From a bacterium (GTDB taxonomy: Bacteria; Armatimonadota; Fimbriimonadia; Fimbriimonadales; Fimbriimonadaceae): 64,000 nt of DNA. Shown here one piece after another: positions 43,350-52,227 of this stretch (the first letter of the stretch is position 1; every line of letters starts with the position of its first letter). A model generated the notes under the pieces. The model searched no databases. It worked only from the letters and a program-made list of their open reading frames with translations, and had not been told where the DNA came from. The DNA lies in assembly GCA_027483535.1 (NCBI GenBank), contig JAIXUN010000002.1, forward strand, positions 248,001-312,000, in the 5' to 3' direction. Position numbers and translations under genes: made by a program.

Positions 43350-44783
43350 TTAGGCGGCAATCGCGGGACTGAAAACGGTCACGCGATTGCGCCCGCCCTT
43401 CTTGGAAGCGTATAGGGCAAGATCGGCTTGCTCGATCAAGGCTTTACGATCGCGATCCGAACCGAGGACAGATGCCCCTACGCTGACCGTTACCTGTCGA
43501 TAGGGCCACTCCTGCTCTTCGATTTTTGCTCGCAAGAGTTCTGCAAAGGTTTGAACCTCGGAGAGGTTTTCGTAGGGGAAGATCACGGCGAACTCTTCAC
43601 CGCCGTACCTTGCCGCCGTTCCCGTTCCTTCCGTGAATCGTGTTAGAACCTGCCCAACACCCTTTAGAACCTCGTCGCCCCCGGGGTGACCGTAGGTGTC
43701 GTTGAACTCCTTAAACTTGTCGACATCCATCAAGATCAGCGCAACTCGAAGGTCTTGCGCAATCTGCTCGGCGAGTCGGGTCTGGAACGTTCGGTGGTTC
43801 AGGAGTCCGGTGAGGCCATCGATCTCCGCGAGGCGGCGAAGCTCCGAATTGACCGTTTCTAGTTCTTGACGATTGAGCTCGAGTTCAACTTGAGCCTCCG
43901 AAAGCTCCTGGACATAGTTGGTCACTGCTTCGAGGCTAGCCCTTTGGGCGGTGATGTCCCGCGTATGCAGAATCAGCCCGTCGCCGATGGGGCCGCCTTG
44001 GGTGCGCCTAATGAGGCGAATATGGAGATACCCGTTCTGACCGTCTCCGCCCGAGAAGGAAACTTCGAAGTCTCTGACAAACGATTCTTTGATGTACAGG
44101 GCGGTCCAAACGTCGGGGTGCGATTCTTGACCCAGCAAATCGAAGATGGACTTCCCAAACAACTCTGCCTCGGATGATCGGAACAGGTTTGCAATGGCTT
44201 GGTTGCCACGGAGAATGTGCCCTTCGTTGTCTAACCAGGCGACCCCTTCCAGGGCATCCTCCAAAACGGACATTTGATTCTTTAGATCAAGTTCACGAAG
44301 CTTCTCGGTAGTGATGTCGGAGGCGATACCGACGATTCGTTGCGGCACTCCCTGATGGTCCCGATCGAGCACGTTATCCCGACTTCGGAGCCAAACATAG
44401 TCGCCAAAAATGTCTTTGATTCGGTACTCGGTGATCACGACTTCGCCGTCGGCAGCGTTGAAAAGCCGCCCACGATTCTCTTCGATCAGCGGCAAATCGT
44501 CGGGATGAACGAGGGTTGCGAGAAACAGTTCTCCCATCGCCGCAATGTCTTGAGGCGTGTACCCAAGGGCTGTCCAGATAGACCGATTGCAGTACAAGTT
44601 CGATCTTGCTCCAAGATCGTAGACGTACAAAACGTCCACCATTCCCTCAGCGGCGGATGGCAACCAGCCTCCGTCAAAATTCTCGATATTCGGTTCCTGG
44701 CGGTTCACTGTGTCTTCCGGTACGGCAACTAAGAGAAATCGGGAATATTCCCACAACGAATTAACACCACCTATCGTTGGCAA
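43350..44783 (-). CDS. Diguanylate cyclase with two PAS domains
   Basis: The product has about 477 residues. Two PAS regions occupy roughly residues 35-165 and 170-300 (the first with DYVWLRSRDNVLDRDHQGVP, the second with WLDNEGHILRGNQAIANLF). After a short coiled coil comes the GGDEF domain with ARYGGEEFAVIFPYENLSE, an active-type GGEEF. The inhibitory I-site (RxxD five residues earlier) is absent: TEGTGTAARYGGEEF. It would make cyclic di-GMP in response to a PAS-sensed signal. The start is uncertain; the TTG at 44783 is the longest option and a GTG near residue 26 is possible. Confidence 0.9.
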   Translation of the reverse strand: MPTIGGVNSLWEYSRFLLVAVPEDTVNRQEPNIENFDGGWLPSAAEGMVDVLYVYDLGARSNLYCNRSIWTALGYTPQDIAAMGELFLATLVHPDDLPLIEENRGRLFNAADGEVVITEYRIKDIFGDYVWLRSRDNVLDRDHQGVPQRIVGIASDITTEKLRELDLKNQMSVLEDALEGVAWLDNEGHILRGNQAIANLFRSSEAELFGKSIFDLLGQESHPDVWTALYIKESFVRDFEVSFSGGDGQNGYLHIRLIRRTQGGPIGDGLILHTRDITAQRASLEAVTNYVQELSEAQVELELNRQELETVNSELRRLAEIDGLTGLLNHRTFQTRLAEQIAQDLRVALILMDVDKFKEFNDTYGHPGGDEVLKGVGQVLTRFTEGTGTAARYGGEEFAVIFPYENLSEVQTFAELLRAKIEEQEWPYRQVTVSVGASVLGSDRDRKALIEQADLALYASKKGGRNRVTVFSPAIAA

Positions 44784-44840
44784 ATGAGAAACGATTCTCT
44801 AGGGGCTATCTCCCTTTCTGGGAGTCACGCTTTTCCGGTT

Positions 44841-45131
44841 CTAAGATAGATCGTTGATCTGGTGGGCCAGGTCGAAGTCCTTCACCGATATTCCCGACAC
44901 ATCGTGCGTGTTCAAACTCACGGTTACTTTTTGGTAGCCGATGACGATTGTCGGGTGGTGGTCGGCACGATCCGCCAAGTGCCCGACAACCGAAGCAAAA
45001 ACCAACCCATCTTTGTAGGTGGCGAAGGTAAAGGTTCGAGCGATTTCATCGCCCACGAGATTCCACTGTTCAAGGGTTTTGAGACCTTCCTGAATCTCTT
45101 CCGAAGAGAGCCGGACCAGATTTGTTGCCAT
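44841..45131 (-). CDS. phhB: 4a-hydroxytetrahydrobiopterin dehydratase
   Basis: A pterin-4a-carbinolamine dehydratase (96 residues), which recycles the oxidised pterin made by aromatic amino acid hydroxylases. The signature ADRADHHPTIVIGYQKVTVS with two histidines and THDVSGISVKDFDLAH is complete, and length is standard. No hydroxylase gene lies nearby. The ATG follows TAGGAT by exactly six bases, as expected of leaderless expression. Confidence 0.95.
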   Translation of the reverse strand: MATNLVRLSSEEIQEGLKTLEQWNLVGDEIARTFTFATYKDGLVFASVVGHLADRADHHPTIVIGYQKVTVSLNTHDVSGISVKDFDLAHQINDLS

Positions 45132-45276
45132 TACCGAATCCTACAACCCGGCCCAGCGTTTTGACGCGCAAGAAAAAAACTATCGCCGAAAACATTCATT
45201 TCCACTTTTCGCGGAATCAATGAATGATCGACTGGGTTAAGATGAATCAGCCCGAAGGTTGGTTTTTATCAGTCCC

Positions 45277-46947
45277 ATGAGCAGTTCCGAACAAGATGGC
45301 CTCCAATCCCTTCTCGCCGTCGATCCCCGAACGGCGAAAGAGGGCCCTTTTGAGGGGCTCACCACGAAACATTGGAAGGACGACATGGCTGCGGGGCTGG
45401 TCGTTTTTCTGGTGGCGCTTCCCCTTTGTTTGGGAATTGCTCTTGCGAGCGCGGGTCCGGAAAGGCTCTTTGCGGGCATCATTGCCGGAGTCCTTGGTGG
45501 CATCGTTGTCGGAGCGCTTTCCGGATCGCACATCAGCGTGAGCGGCCCCGCCGCAGGCTTGGCGGTGATTGTGTTCGGCGCGATCCAGTCGCTGAACTCG
45601 TTCCCCAAGTTTCAACTCGCGCTCGTGATAGCGGGCGTTTTGCAACTTGTTTTCACCAAGGTGCGGTTTGGCGCCCTGGCGAACTTCGTTCCGCACTCGG
45701 TGATCAAAGGGATGCTGGCCGGAATCGGCGTTGTGATCATCATGAAGCAGATTCCCCACGCCCTTGGGCGAGACAAAGACTACGAAGGGGATTTCTCGTT
45801 CTTAGAGGCGGGTGAAAACACCTCCCTCAGCGAGATTGCCGCCGCATTGGCATCGGCTTCACCGGGCGCAATCATCATTTCTGTGATTGGCCTGAGCCTG
45901 CTGATCCTGTGGGACACCAAGAAGTTCAAGCAGTTTTCATTCACCAAGATGCTTCCTGGGCCTTTGGCGGCTGTCGTAGCCGGAGCTGGAATCAACGAAC
46001 TCCTGAAGGTCGTGGCTCCCAACCTAGCCATGACCGAAAAGCAGCACCTGGTCGACCTTCCGGTCTTTCAGAGTTTCCAGCAGCTCGCGGGGGCGTTTCA
46101 ACTTCCTGACTTTTCTGCCATCAATCAGCAAGCGGTTTGGACGGTGGGTCTCACGATCGCGATTGTGGCGAGCTTAGAGTCGCTCCTTTCGTTAGACGCA
46201 GCCGACAAACTTGACCCGCAACGGCGCCTTTCCTCGCCCGACCGCGAACTCATGGCCCAAGGAGTTGGCAACACTCTAGCCGGACTTGTGGGTGGCCTCC
46301 CGATCACCAGCGTGGTCGTACGCTCCTCTGCAAACGCCTATAGCGGCGCTAAAACCAAGCTGAGCACCATTATTCACGGCGGATTTCTCGCCGTGGCTGT
46401 TCTTGCCGTGCCGTTCGTCTTGAACCGGATCCCCCTGGCCTGCCTTGCCGCCGTGCTGCTGACCGTTGGCTACAAACTCGCCTCCCCGAAGGTGTTCAAA
46501 ACGATCTATGCCGAGGGCCGGTCTCAGTTTCTACCGTTCGTGCTCACCCTTCTGGGCGTTGTCTTCATTGACCTGCTCAAGGGAGTCGTCGTGGGACTCG
46601 TGGTCGGGCTCTACTACGTCCTCAAGACGAACTATCACAACGGACTGACCGTTGTGAATGACGGCGACTACTATCTGATCCGGATCAACAAGGATCTTTC
46701 CTTCCTCAACAAGACGGAGTTGAAAGATAAGTTGCTCGCGCTTCCGAACGGGTGTACGGTTCTCATTAAAGGTCGCGAAGGTCTCTTTATCGATCACGAC
46801 ATTTTCGAGGTGATTGAAGATTTCAAATCAGGTGGAGACTCTCGCGGCATCACCGTTCTTATCGAAGACGTCTACGTCAGCTCTGTTCTCTCCCGGACTT
46901 CACGCAAGAAGCGCCTTGCTGATGCAGGGATCGTGAAAGATCACTGA
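45277..46947 (+). CDS. SulP-family anion transporter, probably bicarbonate
   Basis: About 556 residues from the ATG at 45277. Membrane helices with the SulP signature are visible in [20 protein letters not shown] and [17 protein letters not shown], and a C-terminal STAS domain appears from about residue 440 ([20 protein letters not shown]). The next gene, 26 bases downstream, is a beta-carbonic anhydrase; this pairing is found where the SulP protein carries bicarbonate (BicA-like) rather than sulfate. That role is inferred from context. Confidence 0.9.
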   Translation: MSSSEQDGLQSLLAVDPRTAKEGPFEGLTTKHWKDDMAAGLVVFLVALPLCLGIALASAGPERLFAGIIAGVLGGIVVGALSGSHISVSGPAAGLAVIVFGAIQSLNSFPKFQLALVIAGVLQLVFTKVRFGALANFVPHSVIKGMLAGIGVVIIMKQIPHALGRDKDYEGDFSFLEAGENTSLSEIAAALASASPGAIIISVIGLSLLILWDTKKFKQFSFTKMLPGPLAAVVAGAGINELLKVVAPNLAMTEKQHLVDLPVFQSFQQLAGAFQLPDFSAINQQAVWTVGLTIAIVASLESLLSLDAADKLDPQRRLSSPDRELMAQGVGNTLAGLVGGLPITSVVVRSSANAYSGAKTKLSTIIHGGFLAVAVLAVPFVLNRIPLACLAAVLLTVGYKLASPKVFKTIYAEGRSQFLPFVLTLLGVVFIDLLKGVVVGLVVGLYYVLKTNYHNGLTVVNDGDYYLIRINKDLSFLNKTELKDKLLALPNGCTVLIKGREGLFIDHDIFEVIEDFKSGGDSRGITVLIEDVYVSSVLSRTSRKKRLADAGIVKDH

Positions 46948-46972
46948 AGCAACTGCTAAGGAAGAAAAACCG

Positions 46973-47611
46973 ATGGAATCACACAAGAAGTTATTGCTTG
47001 CGAACAAAGCGTGGGCAGCGGATCGGCTCTCCGTCGAACCGGAATACTTTGAGCATCTGGCTCAAAGTCAGCAACCCGAGTTTCTTTGGATCGGTTGCTC
47101 GGATAGCCGTGTCCCAGCGGAAGAGATCACGGGTACTCACCCCGGAGAACTGTTCGTCCATCGCAACGTTGCCAACATGGTGATTCACACCGACTTCAAC
47201 ATGCTGTCCGTCTTGCAGTATTCGGTGGAGGTTCTAGGCGTCAAGCACGTGATTGTTTGCGGTCACTACGGCTGTGGCGGCGTGTACAACTCGATGACCC
47301 ACAAGAATCTGGGACTCATCAACAAGTGGTTGCGCCACATTAAAGACGTTTACCGCTTCCACGAGCGCGAATTGGACTCGATTCCCGAGTTTCAGTCGCG
47401 GTTTGACCGTCTGGTCGAGCTGAACGTGATGGAGCAGGTCATGAATCTGGCAGAGACCAGCATCATCCAGACTTCATGGAAGAATCGGCTTCTCCCTTCC
47501 GTTCACGGATGGGTTTACGACATGAAGACCGGCTTGCTGAAAGAGATCGCTTCGCTGAATCACGAGAGCCATCTTGAAGATATTTACCAATATCGAGACG
47601 ATGGAACGTAG
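46973..47611 (+). CDS. can: Beta-type carbonic anhydrase
   Basis: A 212-residue enzyme that interconverts CO2 and bicarbonate. The zinc ligands are present: [16 protein letters not shown] (Cys and Asp-Arg pair) and [13 protein letters not shown] (His and Cys). Length and the C-terminal [13 protein letters not shown] fit the family (Can/YadF type). AAGGAAGAAAAACCG precedes the ATG. Downstream of the SulP gene; together they would feed bicarbonate to carboxylases such as acetyl-CoA carboxylase. Confidence 0.95.
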   Translation: MESHKKLLLANKAWAADRLSVEPEYFEHLAQSQQPEFLWIGCSDSRVPAEEITGTHPGELFVHRNVANMVIHTDFNMLSVLQYSVEVLGVKHVIVCGHYGCGGVYNSMTHKNLGLINKWLRHIKDVYRFHERELDSIPEFQSRFDRLVELNVMEQVMNLAETSIIQTSWKNRLLPSVHGWVYDMKTGLLKEIASLNHESHLEDIYQYRDDGT

Positions 47612-47671
47612 GTGAGAACCCTGATGCCGGCAGGAATTCGCGCCGACAAGATATAATTCATCCGTTCACGT

Positions 47672-47763
47672 GGGTAGATGGCTGAGTGGACGAAAGCGCC
47701 CGCCTGCTAAGTGGGTAGGGGAGTAAATTCCTCTCTCGGGTTCGAATCCCGATCTGCCCGCCA
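47672..47763 (+). tRNA. tRNA-Ser (anticodon GCT)
   Basis: The acceptor GGGTAGA (47672-47678) pairs with TCTGCCC (47753-47759) with one G-T pair; discriminator G and an encoded CCA end at 47763. The anticodon loop CTGCTAA gives GCT. A long variable arm and the T arm TCGGG-TTCGAAT-CCCGA are present. A -10 element TATAAT is at 47652-47657. Confidence 0.95.
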
Positions 47764-47856
47764 CTTTCTTTTTCCGGTTATCTCCGATTCGACTGACCGG
47801 ATTCGCTCATCTAGACCGATAATGAAAGTGGGTCTCTTGGAGTCCACACCAATCGC

Positions 47857-48900
47857 ATGTCTTTCCGACTCTGCCGCGTCTCCAACGTTTCGCTAAGAAC
47901 CCTAACCGTTGCGCTAGGGGTCTTTGGAGTCGCCGCGAGTTATGCGGGCCAGGCTCAGGCAGGCCAAGGTCCGGCGCCGCTCGCTGGAGACAATAAGTCT
48001 TACAAAGAGCTTCGAAAGAAGCTTGGGATCCAACGACCCGTATCGCCTGAGGCCCTCGACGTATTTGTTGGGAAACGAACCATCGAGCTAAAGGGCTGGG
48101 TGAAAGGAACGTTTGAAGTGGATGGCAAACGTTCGATCCTTCTGGAAACAGAAAACAAAGAATCGGAAGTCTTTGAAGCTTCTGCCATTCCCGAATGGAT
48201 GACGGGGCAGGACATTCCCGTTCGAGTCTTGATCGAAGCGAGGCGAGCTTCAGAGTTTGACCCACTCTCGGTGAAACTTCTTGGTGCCGCTCCGGAGGCG
48301 TTTGCACGGACTCTTGACCCGAAACCGGTCACGCTGAAGCCCAAGAATACAAAACCCTCGGCAAGCAAGAATTCAACGGCTTCAACAAGTCGGGGAGGCG
48401 GTGCGAATCGACGTGTCGTCCCTGTCCACGAACTGGTCCCGGTCTACGCAAACTTTGTAAAACGACAAAATCCGAAGCTCAGCGATGCAAAAGCCCTTGA
48501 GATTGCCAACGGAGTGATTGGCTTCAGCCTTCGATACGGTGTGGACGCTCGGCTCATCATGGCGATCGTCTACTGCGAGAGCACGTTCAACCCAAACGAC
48601 ACCAGCCATACCGGTGCGATGGGCTTAGGACAGTTGATGCCCGATACGGCGAGGGAACTGGGCGTTACGAACGCCTACGACACCACCCAAAATCTTTACG
48701 GCACGGTCAAGCTCATCCGCTCTCACCTAGACAAGTACGGCAAATCGCACGACGATTTTAGGGCGCTCGTTCTAAGTTTGGCCGCCTACAATGCGGGCCC
48801 GGGTGCGGTGAAGCGACACGGTGGCGTTCCGCCCTATCGAGAAACCCAGCGCTACGTCCAAAAAGTAATTGCTGTTTACAAACAGTTATGCGGGCAATAA
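47857..48900 (+). CDS. Lytic transglycosylase (SLT family)
   Basis: A 347-residue exported protein with a signal-like N-terminus (LTVALGVFGVAASYAGQAQA) and, after about residue 210, an SLT domain: IMAIVYCESTFNPNDTSHT with the catalytic glutamate, GAMGLGQLMPDTARELGV, and LAAYNAGPGAVKRHGGVPPY. It cleaves peptidoglycan glycan strands in the periplasm. The N-terminal 190 residues form an unrecognised domain of mixed strands and helices, perhaps a wall-binding part. A GTACGATG box lies near the start of the following gene. Confidence 0.93.
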   Translation: MSFRLCRVSNVSLRTLTVALGVFGVAASYAGQAQAGQGPAPLAGDNKSYKELRKKLGIQRPVSPEALDVFVGKRTIELKGWVKGTFEVDGKRSILLETENKESEVFEASAIPEWMTGQDIPVRVLIEARRASEFDPLSVKLLGAAPEAFARTLDPKPVTLKPKNTKPSASKNSTASTSRGGGANRRVVPVHELVPVYANFVKRQNPKLSDAKALEIANGVIGFSLRYGVDARLIMAIVYCESTFNPNDTSHTGAMGLGQLMPDTARELGVTNAYDTTQNLYGTVKLIRSHLDKYGKSHDDFRALVLSLAAYNAGPGAVKRHGGVPPYRETQRYVQKVIAVYKQLCGQ

Positions 48901-48998
48901 CCAGGTTCTAATACTAGATTCACCCGTAAACCTCGTACGATGCCCAGCCACTAAAAGAGGACACCTCAAGCAGCATATAGCTGTCTCGGAGTTTCTCT

Positions 48999-49643
48999 AT
49001 GGCAAATATTTTTGGGCAAAAAGGGGGGGCGATTGTTTTAGCAATGGTCGCCGTGGCGGGAGCTCACGCCAATCTTGTTAACAACGGTAGTTTCGAACTC
49101 GGAACCAACCCTGGTTCCTTCACCACAGTCACCACGGGTGGCTCCAACATCACGGGTTGGAACGTCACGTCCGGTTCGGTCGACTACATCGGCACCTACT
49201 GGCAGTCTGCAGACGGCAGCCGAAACGTCGATATGTCGGGCAGCTCGCTCGGTCGACTTTCGCAGTCGTTCGCAACCGTCGCGGGTGTTCTTTACGACGT
49301 CACCTTCGCGTACAGCGCAAACCCTGACTCTCCGAACGGCGGTCTTCGCAAGACGGACGTCAACATTCGAGAGACCGATACGTCCAATCTCTTGTCTTCT
49401 CTTCAAGTGACTTGGGATGTTCCTACCGAGGGCAACACCAAGACGAACATGAAGTGGAAGACCGCTTCGTTCAGCTTTGTTGCGGTTGATGCAGCTACGA
49501 CGATCCAGTTCGACAGCCTTGCCACCAATTCGTTCGGCATCGCCGTTGACGATGTAAAGGTCGTGCAAGCGGTTCCGGAGCCTGCCACCATCGCCGGTCT
49601 CGGCATGGCAGCAATTGCCTTCCTTCGACGCAAGAAGAAGTAA
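48999..49643 (+). CDS. PEP-CTERM surface protein with choice-of-anchor C domain
   Basis: 214 residues: signal peptide (GAIVLAMVAVAGAHANL), a beta-sandwich starting NLVNNGSFELGTNPGSF, of the choice-of-anchor C/DUF642 type, and a C-terminal PEP-CTERM sorting signal VPEPATIAGLGMAAIAFLRR with basic end. An exosortase elsewhere would cut and anchor it. It may bind polysaccharide or extracellular matrix. A terminator hairpin follows. Confidence 0.92.
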   Translation: MANIFGQKGGAIVLAMVAVAGAHANLVNNGSFELGTNPGSFTTVTTGGSNITGWNVTSGSVDYIGTYWQSADGSRNVDMSGSSLGRLSQSFATVAGVLYDVTFAYSANPDSPNGGLRKTDVNIRETDTSNLLSSLQVTWDVPTEGNTKTNMKWKTASFSFVAVDAATTIQFDSLATNSFGIAVDDVKVVQAVPEPATIAGLGMAAIAFLRRKKK

Positions 49644-49670
49644 GCAACCACCCCGCCTCCTAAGGCATTA

Positions 49671-49712
49671 CGCCTATCGCCGACCCAATCCGGCGATAGG
49701 CGCTTTTCTTTA
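49671..49712 (+). terminator. Rho-independent terminator
   Basis: CGCCTATCGCCG (49671-49682) pairs with CGGCGATAGGCG (49691-49702) and is followed by CTTTTCTTT. It ends the PEP-CTERM gene. Confidence 0.9.
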
Positions 49713-50345
49713 TGAGCGGATGGCTATGGTGAGAGTTCGCCCGCGTTCGGAGTGGTAGGAAGCGCCAATACCGAATCGCTTGTGAACCCAAATTCGGGTT
49801 CCAAATGACACCGCGACGAAACCTTGCTGAGTCTCGCCGAGGTTGTACAGGATGTTGAGCCCAGGGACTCTTCCCACGGCGACTTCCGATTGGGAATACA
49901 GTCCCAAACCAACAAAGAGTTCGGCGTCCCTAGAACCGAAGAAGTAAAGAACATCGGCGCCTAGTAGCGGACCCTTGTTGAAAATCCCGGCTGGAATAAC
50001 GCCAAAGGGAGGGAAGGAGCCGGAAACGCTGTTCGGTTCCACCTCGCTGGTATCAGAGAAGCCGAGTTCGAACCCGAAACCCTTTATCCGATAATCTCGC
50101 CACCCGATCGCTCCTCCGGAAGTGGTTCCACGTTTGCTGTAGGAGAGCCAGTAGGAGGTTTTAGGCGTGTAGGGTGCGATCTCGAACTCGTCACGCTGTT
50201 TACGCGCCGCCGGATCAGCGACTAGCTCGGAGGACAGCCGGAAGGGATCGCTTGCAGGGTCAACTCCGGCCATTGCGTAGGATCCCATAGAGCAAGTAAG
50301 GACCAAGGCTGCGGCTCGGCAGAAGACTTCGGACGTGCTGTTCAT
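49710..50345 (-). CDS. Exported beta-barrel-like hypothetical protein
   Basis: 211 residues from the ATG at 50345 (MNSTSEVF...). A signal peptide (AAALVLTCSMGSYAMAG) is followed by alternating hydrophobic strands rich in Gly, Tyr and Phe (YWLSYSKRGTTSGGAIG, FGFELGFSD, ADVLYFFGSRDAELFVGLGL) and a terminal strand, as in small outer-membrane barrels. The family was not recognised. It is convergent with the PEP-CTERM gene. Confidence 0.65.
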   Translation of the reverse strand: MNSTSEVFCRAAALVLTCSMGSYAMAGVDPASDPFRLSSELVADPAARKQRDEFEIAPYTPKTSYWLSYSKRGTTSGGAIGWRDYRIKGFGFELGFSDTSEVEPNSVSGSFPPFGVIPAGIFNKGPLLGADVLYFFGSRDAELFVGLGLYSQSEVAVGRVPGLNILYNLGETQQGFVAVSFGTRIWVHKRFGIGASYHSERGRTLTIAIRS

Positions 50346-50433
50346 TGAATGTTCCCAGACTTTCGATGAACCTGACGCCTTCCCGTTACGAGCAATGTCC
50401 GCAGGGCGGATCAAAGCCCGTATTGTTCAACAA

Positions 50434-51075
50434 CTACGGTCGCAAACCGTACGGATTGAGACGGATCGTTCGTTCAGGTCCAGAGTCCCTAACGATTCCT
50501 ACGAGAAAGCCACCTAGCCGATACCCCGAATCAATATCTCCGTACTTCCCGTTGAGCGATCTGAGTAAATAAGACCCTTGTTCGTAGACAACCATCTTCG
50601 CCACCCACGATCCATCGGCGAGCTCTGCCGCCATGACAAAGCCTGGCTTGGGCGTGAACCAATCGCGAAAGATGGCGATATCACTCGATTCCAGGAACGG
50701 CATCATCGAATCGCCCTCGACTACCAATGCGCCGTAGTCTTCTCTGGCGAACTGAGGTGGAACGTCGAGTTCGGTGAGTTCGAACGAGGTCGTGGAACCG
50801 GTCCCGGCTGAGATCCCTCCGTAAACCTTGAGTGTGCCCATCGGCTGAGCGCGTGGGCGGGGAAGTCTTCCCGACGGCTCTTCGGTGAGATCTGTCAAGC
50901 GGACGTTGAGCACCTCGGCAATTTTCATCAGAACGTCCACCGGAGGGTCCGTCCGTTCAACCTCATACTGGGCCAATCGGCTTCGCTTTATCTGGCAGGC
51001 TTCCGCAAGCTGCTCCTGAGTAAATGGAGGTTCGTGCCCCAATCGAGCCATTTTGATTCGCGCGCCGATACCCAC
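50434..51075 (-). CDS. LexA/phage-repressor-like protein (HTH plus S24 peptidase)
   Basis: 213 residues from a GTG at 51075. An XRE-type helix-turn-helix (FTQEQLAEACQIKRSRLAQY) is followed by an S24 peptidase domain: the nucleophile in VVEGDSMMPFLES, the lysine in DGSWVAKMVVYEQG, and a possible self-cleavage segment GGISAGTG before it. Such repressors are cut when RecA is active and control prophage or SOS-like genes. It is divergent from an excisionase-like gene; TGTAACA sites stand between them. A downstream ATG at 51051 is also possible. Confidence 0.88.
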   Translation of the reverse strand: MGIGARIKMARLGHEPPFTQEQLAEACQIKRSRLAQYEVERTDPPVDVLMKIAEVLNVRLTDLTEEPSGRLPRPRAQPMGTLKVYGGISAGTGSTTSFELTELDVPPQFAREDYGALVVEGDSMMPFLESSDIAIFRDWFTPKPGFVMAAELADGSWVAKMVVYEQGSYLLRSLNGKYGDIDSGYRLGGFLVGIVRDSGPERTIRLNPYGLRP

Positions 51076-51081
51076 ACTCGT

Positions 51082-51111
51082 ATTGTAACAGACGTGACAA
51101 TCCTGTAACAA
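51082..51111 (-). promoter_or_regulatory. Repressor promoter overlapped by TGTAACA sites
   Basis: On the minus strand, TTGTTA (complement of 51106-51111) and TACAAT (complement of 51082-51087) are separated by 18 bases, a good sigma-70 promoter for the repressor. Two direct TGTAACA sites, 51084-51090 and 51104-51110, 20 bases apart, overlap it and could serve as operators for autorepression. Confidence 0.65.
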
Positions 51112-51140
51112 GAGTTTTCGATTTGTTGTATGATGTGACG

Positions 51141-51659
51141 GTGAGTAACAAAGATCGACTGAGCGCCTCGAAGATCCTCTCTTTGGCCGCAGATTCCGTT
51201 CGTGGAAAGAGCACCTCTTGTCGAAATCCAATCGGGTTTCAGACTCGAAATGACCATGTTGACCTAAGGGAACCCGCCTGGGTTTGGCTTCAGAATCGGG
51301 AGTGGTGGTGCTTAGAACTTGAATGTGTTTTCCGTGATTACTGGGTGAAAGGTCGCCCATTTGAATCGGCATCGGACCCAGATCGGGACGGGCTTGTAAC
51401 ATTGTTACATCTTGTTGAGCAGGACCAAGAGGGTTACGCGACTCGATTCCTCCCGCCTGGTTCGGGTGTGGTGCAAACTCCGCTGCAAGGCGTTTGGCTA
51501 ACGGTGGAGCGAGCCGCTGAAGAGTCCGGTCTGACGGTTAAGACACTTTGGGAGTACCTGCGAAGAGACAAGATCAAGGGGGCGAAGAAGGTTGGGAATC
51601 GTTGGTGGATCCCTCTGGAATGGACCCGGGAGAGAAAATCGCGTGCTTCTTCAGCGTGA
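51141..51659 (+). CDS. Protein with C-terminal excisionase-like helix-turn-helix
   Basis: 172 residues from a GTG at 51141, which follows TATGAT by six bases. The N-terminal 100 residues are not recognised. The C-terminal end, VWLTVERAAEESGLTVKTLW followed by YLRRDKIKGAKKVGNRWWIP, is a MerR/excisionase-type HTH (HTH_17). No integrase is next to it, so it is either a regulator or a relic of a mobile element. Controlled by the divergent LexA-like repressor through shared sites, by inference. An internal TGTAACA palindrome lies at 51395. Confidence 0.7.
   Translation: MSNKDRLSASKILSLAADSVRGKSTSCRNPIGFQTRNDHVDLREPAWVWLQNREWWCLELECVFRDYWVKGRPFESASDPDRDGLVTLLHLVEQDQEGYATRFLPPGSGVVQTPLQGVWLTVERAAEESGLTVKTLWEYLRRDKIKGAKKVGNRWWIPLEWTRERKSRASSA
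51395..51409. promoter_or_regulatory. TGTAACA palindrome inside the excisionase-like gene
   Basis: TGTAACA-T-TGTTACA, two inverted copies of the heptamer found twice in the divergent promoter. A full dyad is a plausible high-affinity repressor site. Confidence 0.55.
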
Positions 51660-51711
51660 TCTTTGCATTTTCGATCTTCAATCCTCTTAGAAAGGCGCCG
51701 ATAACAAAGCT

Positions 51712-51897
51712 ATGAACGTTGGGTCTTCCACAACTGCCGCCATGCAGGCGCTTCAATCTGTCGGCGAAGCCGAACAGGTGAAGACGAAGGCTCAGGTTTC
51801 CCTGCTGAAGAAATCGCTCGATTCTCAGCAAGACGCTGCTGCTCAACTTCTCAAGATGTTGGAAGGCAAGGGTCAGCAAATCGACATCCGCGTCTAA
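51712..51897 (+). CDS. YjfB-type putative motility protein
   Basis: A 61-residue helical protein resembling the YjfB family of small proteins that co-occur with flagella: AEQVKTKAQVSLLKKSLDSQ followed by QDAAAQLLKMLEG. The remaining part is short and unstructured. Its function in the family is unknown. fliS and a FliT-like gene occur 8 kb away. Confidence 0.75.
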   Translation: MNVGSSTTAAMQALQSVGEAEQVKTKAQVSLLKKSLDSQQDAAAQLLKMLEGKGQQIDIRV

Positions 51898-51970
51898 CCT
51901 CCTTTCCTAGCTCAAGCAAGGTTCTGGATCCTCAAAGAGGGGATGGAGAAGGGGAAGGTACAATTTAAGG

Positions 51971-52219
51971 GTGAGCGAGGCGAAACCGAAGCAGAAGCCG
52001 AATTGGGTGAAGAACACCTATTTCTGGCTTGCGGGCATCTTGCTCATCATTGCGATCGCCGGGATTGCCGGAGGAGACTCGCTTATTCGCGACCCTGGTC
52101 AAAAGAGGGAGAACAACCTTTATCTCCTCTATCTTGGCGCGGCGGCAGTGATGGCCGTGAATGGTGTGCTTAGCCACCGTTTGACGGTTAAAGATTTTGA
52201 AGAGGAACAAGAAGGTTAA
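51971..52219 (+). CDS. Small hypothetical membrane protein
   Basis: 82 residues with two membrane segments (FWLAGILLIIAIAGIAGG and LYLLYLGAAAVMAVNGVL). The GTG start follows TACAAT by six bases. No family recognised. The next gene starts nine bases after its stop, so the two form one transcript. Confidence 0.7.
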   Translation: MSEAKPKQKPNWVKNTYFWLAGILLIIAIAGIAGGDSLIRDPGQKRENNLYLLYLGAAAVMAVNGVLSHRLTVKDFEEEQEG

Positions 52220-52227
52220 TTCGATTT

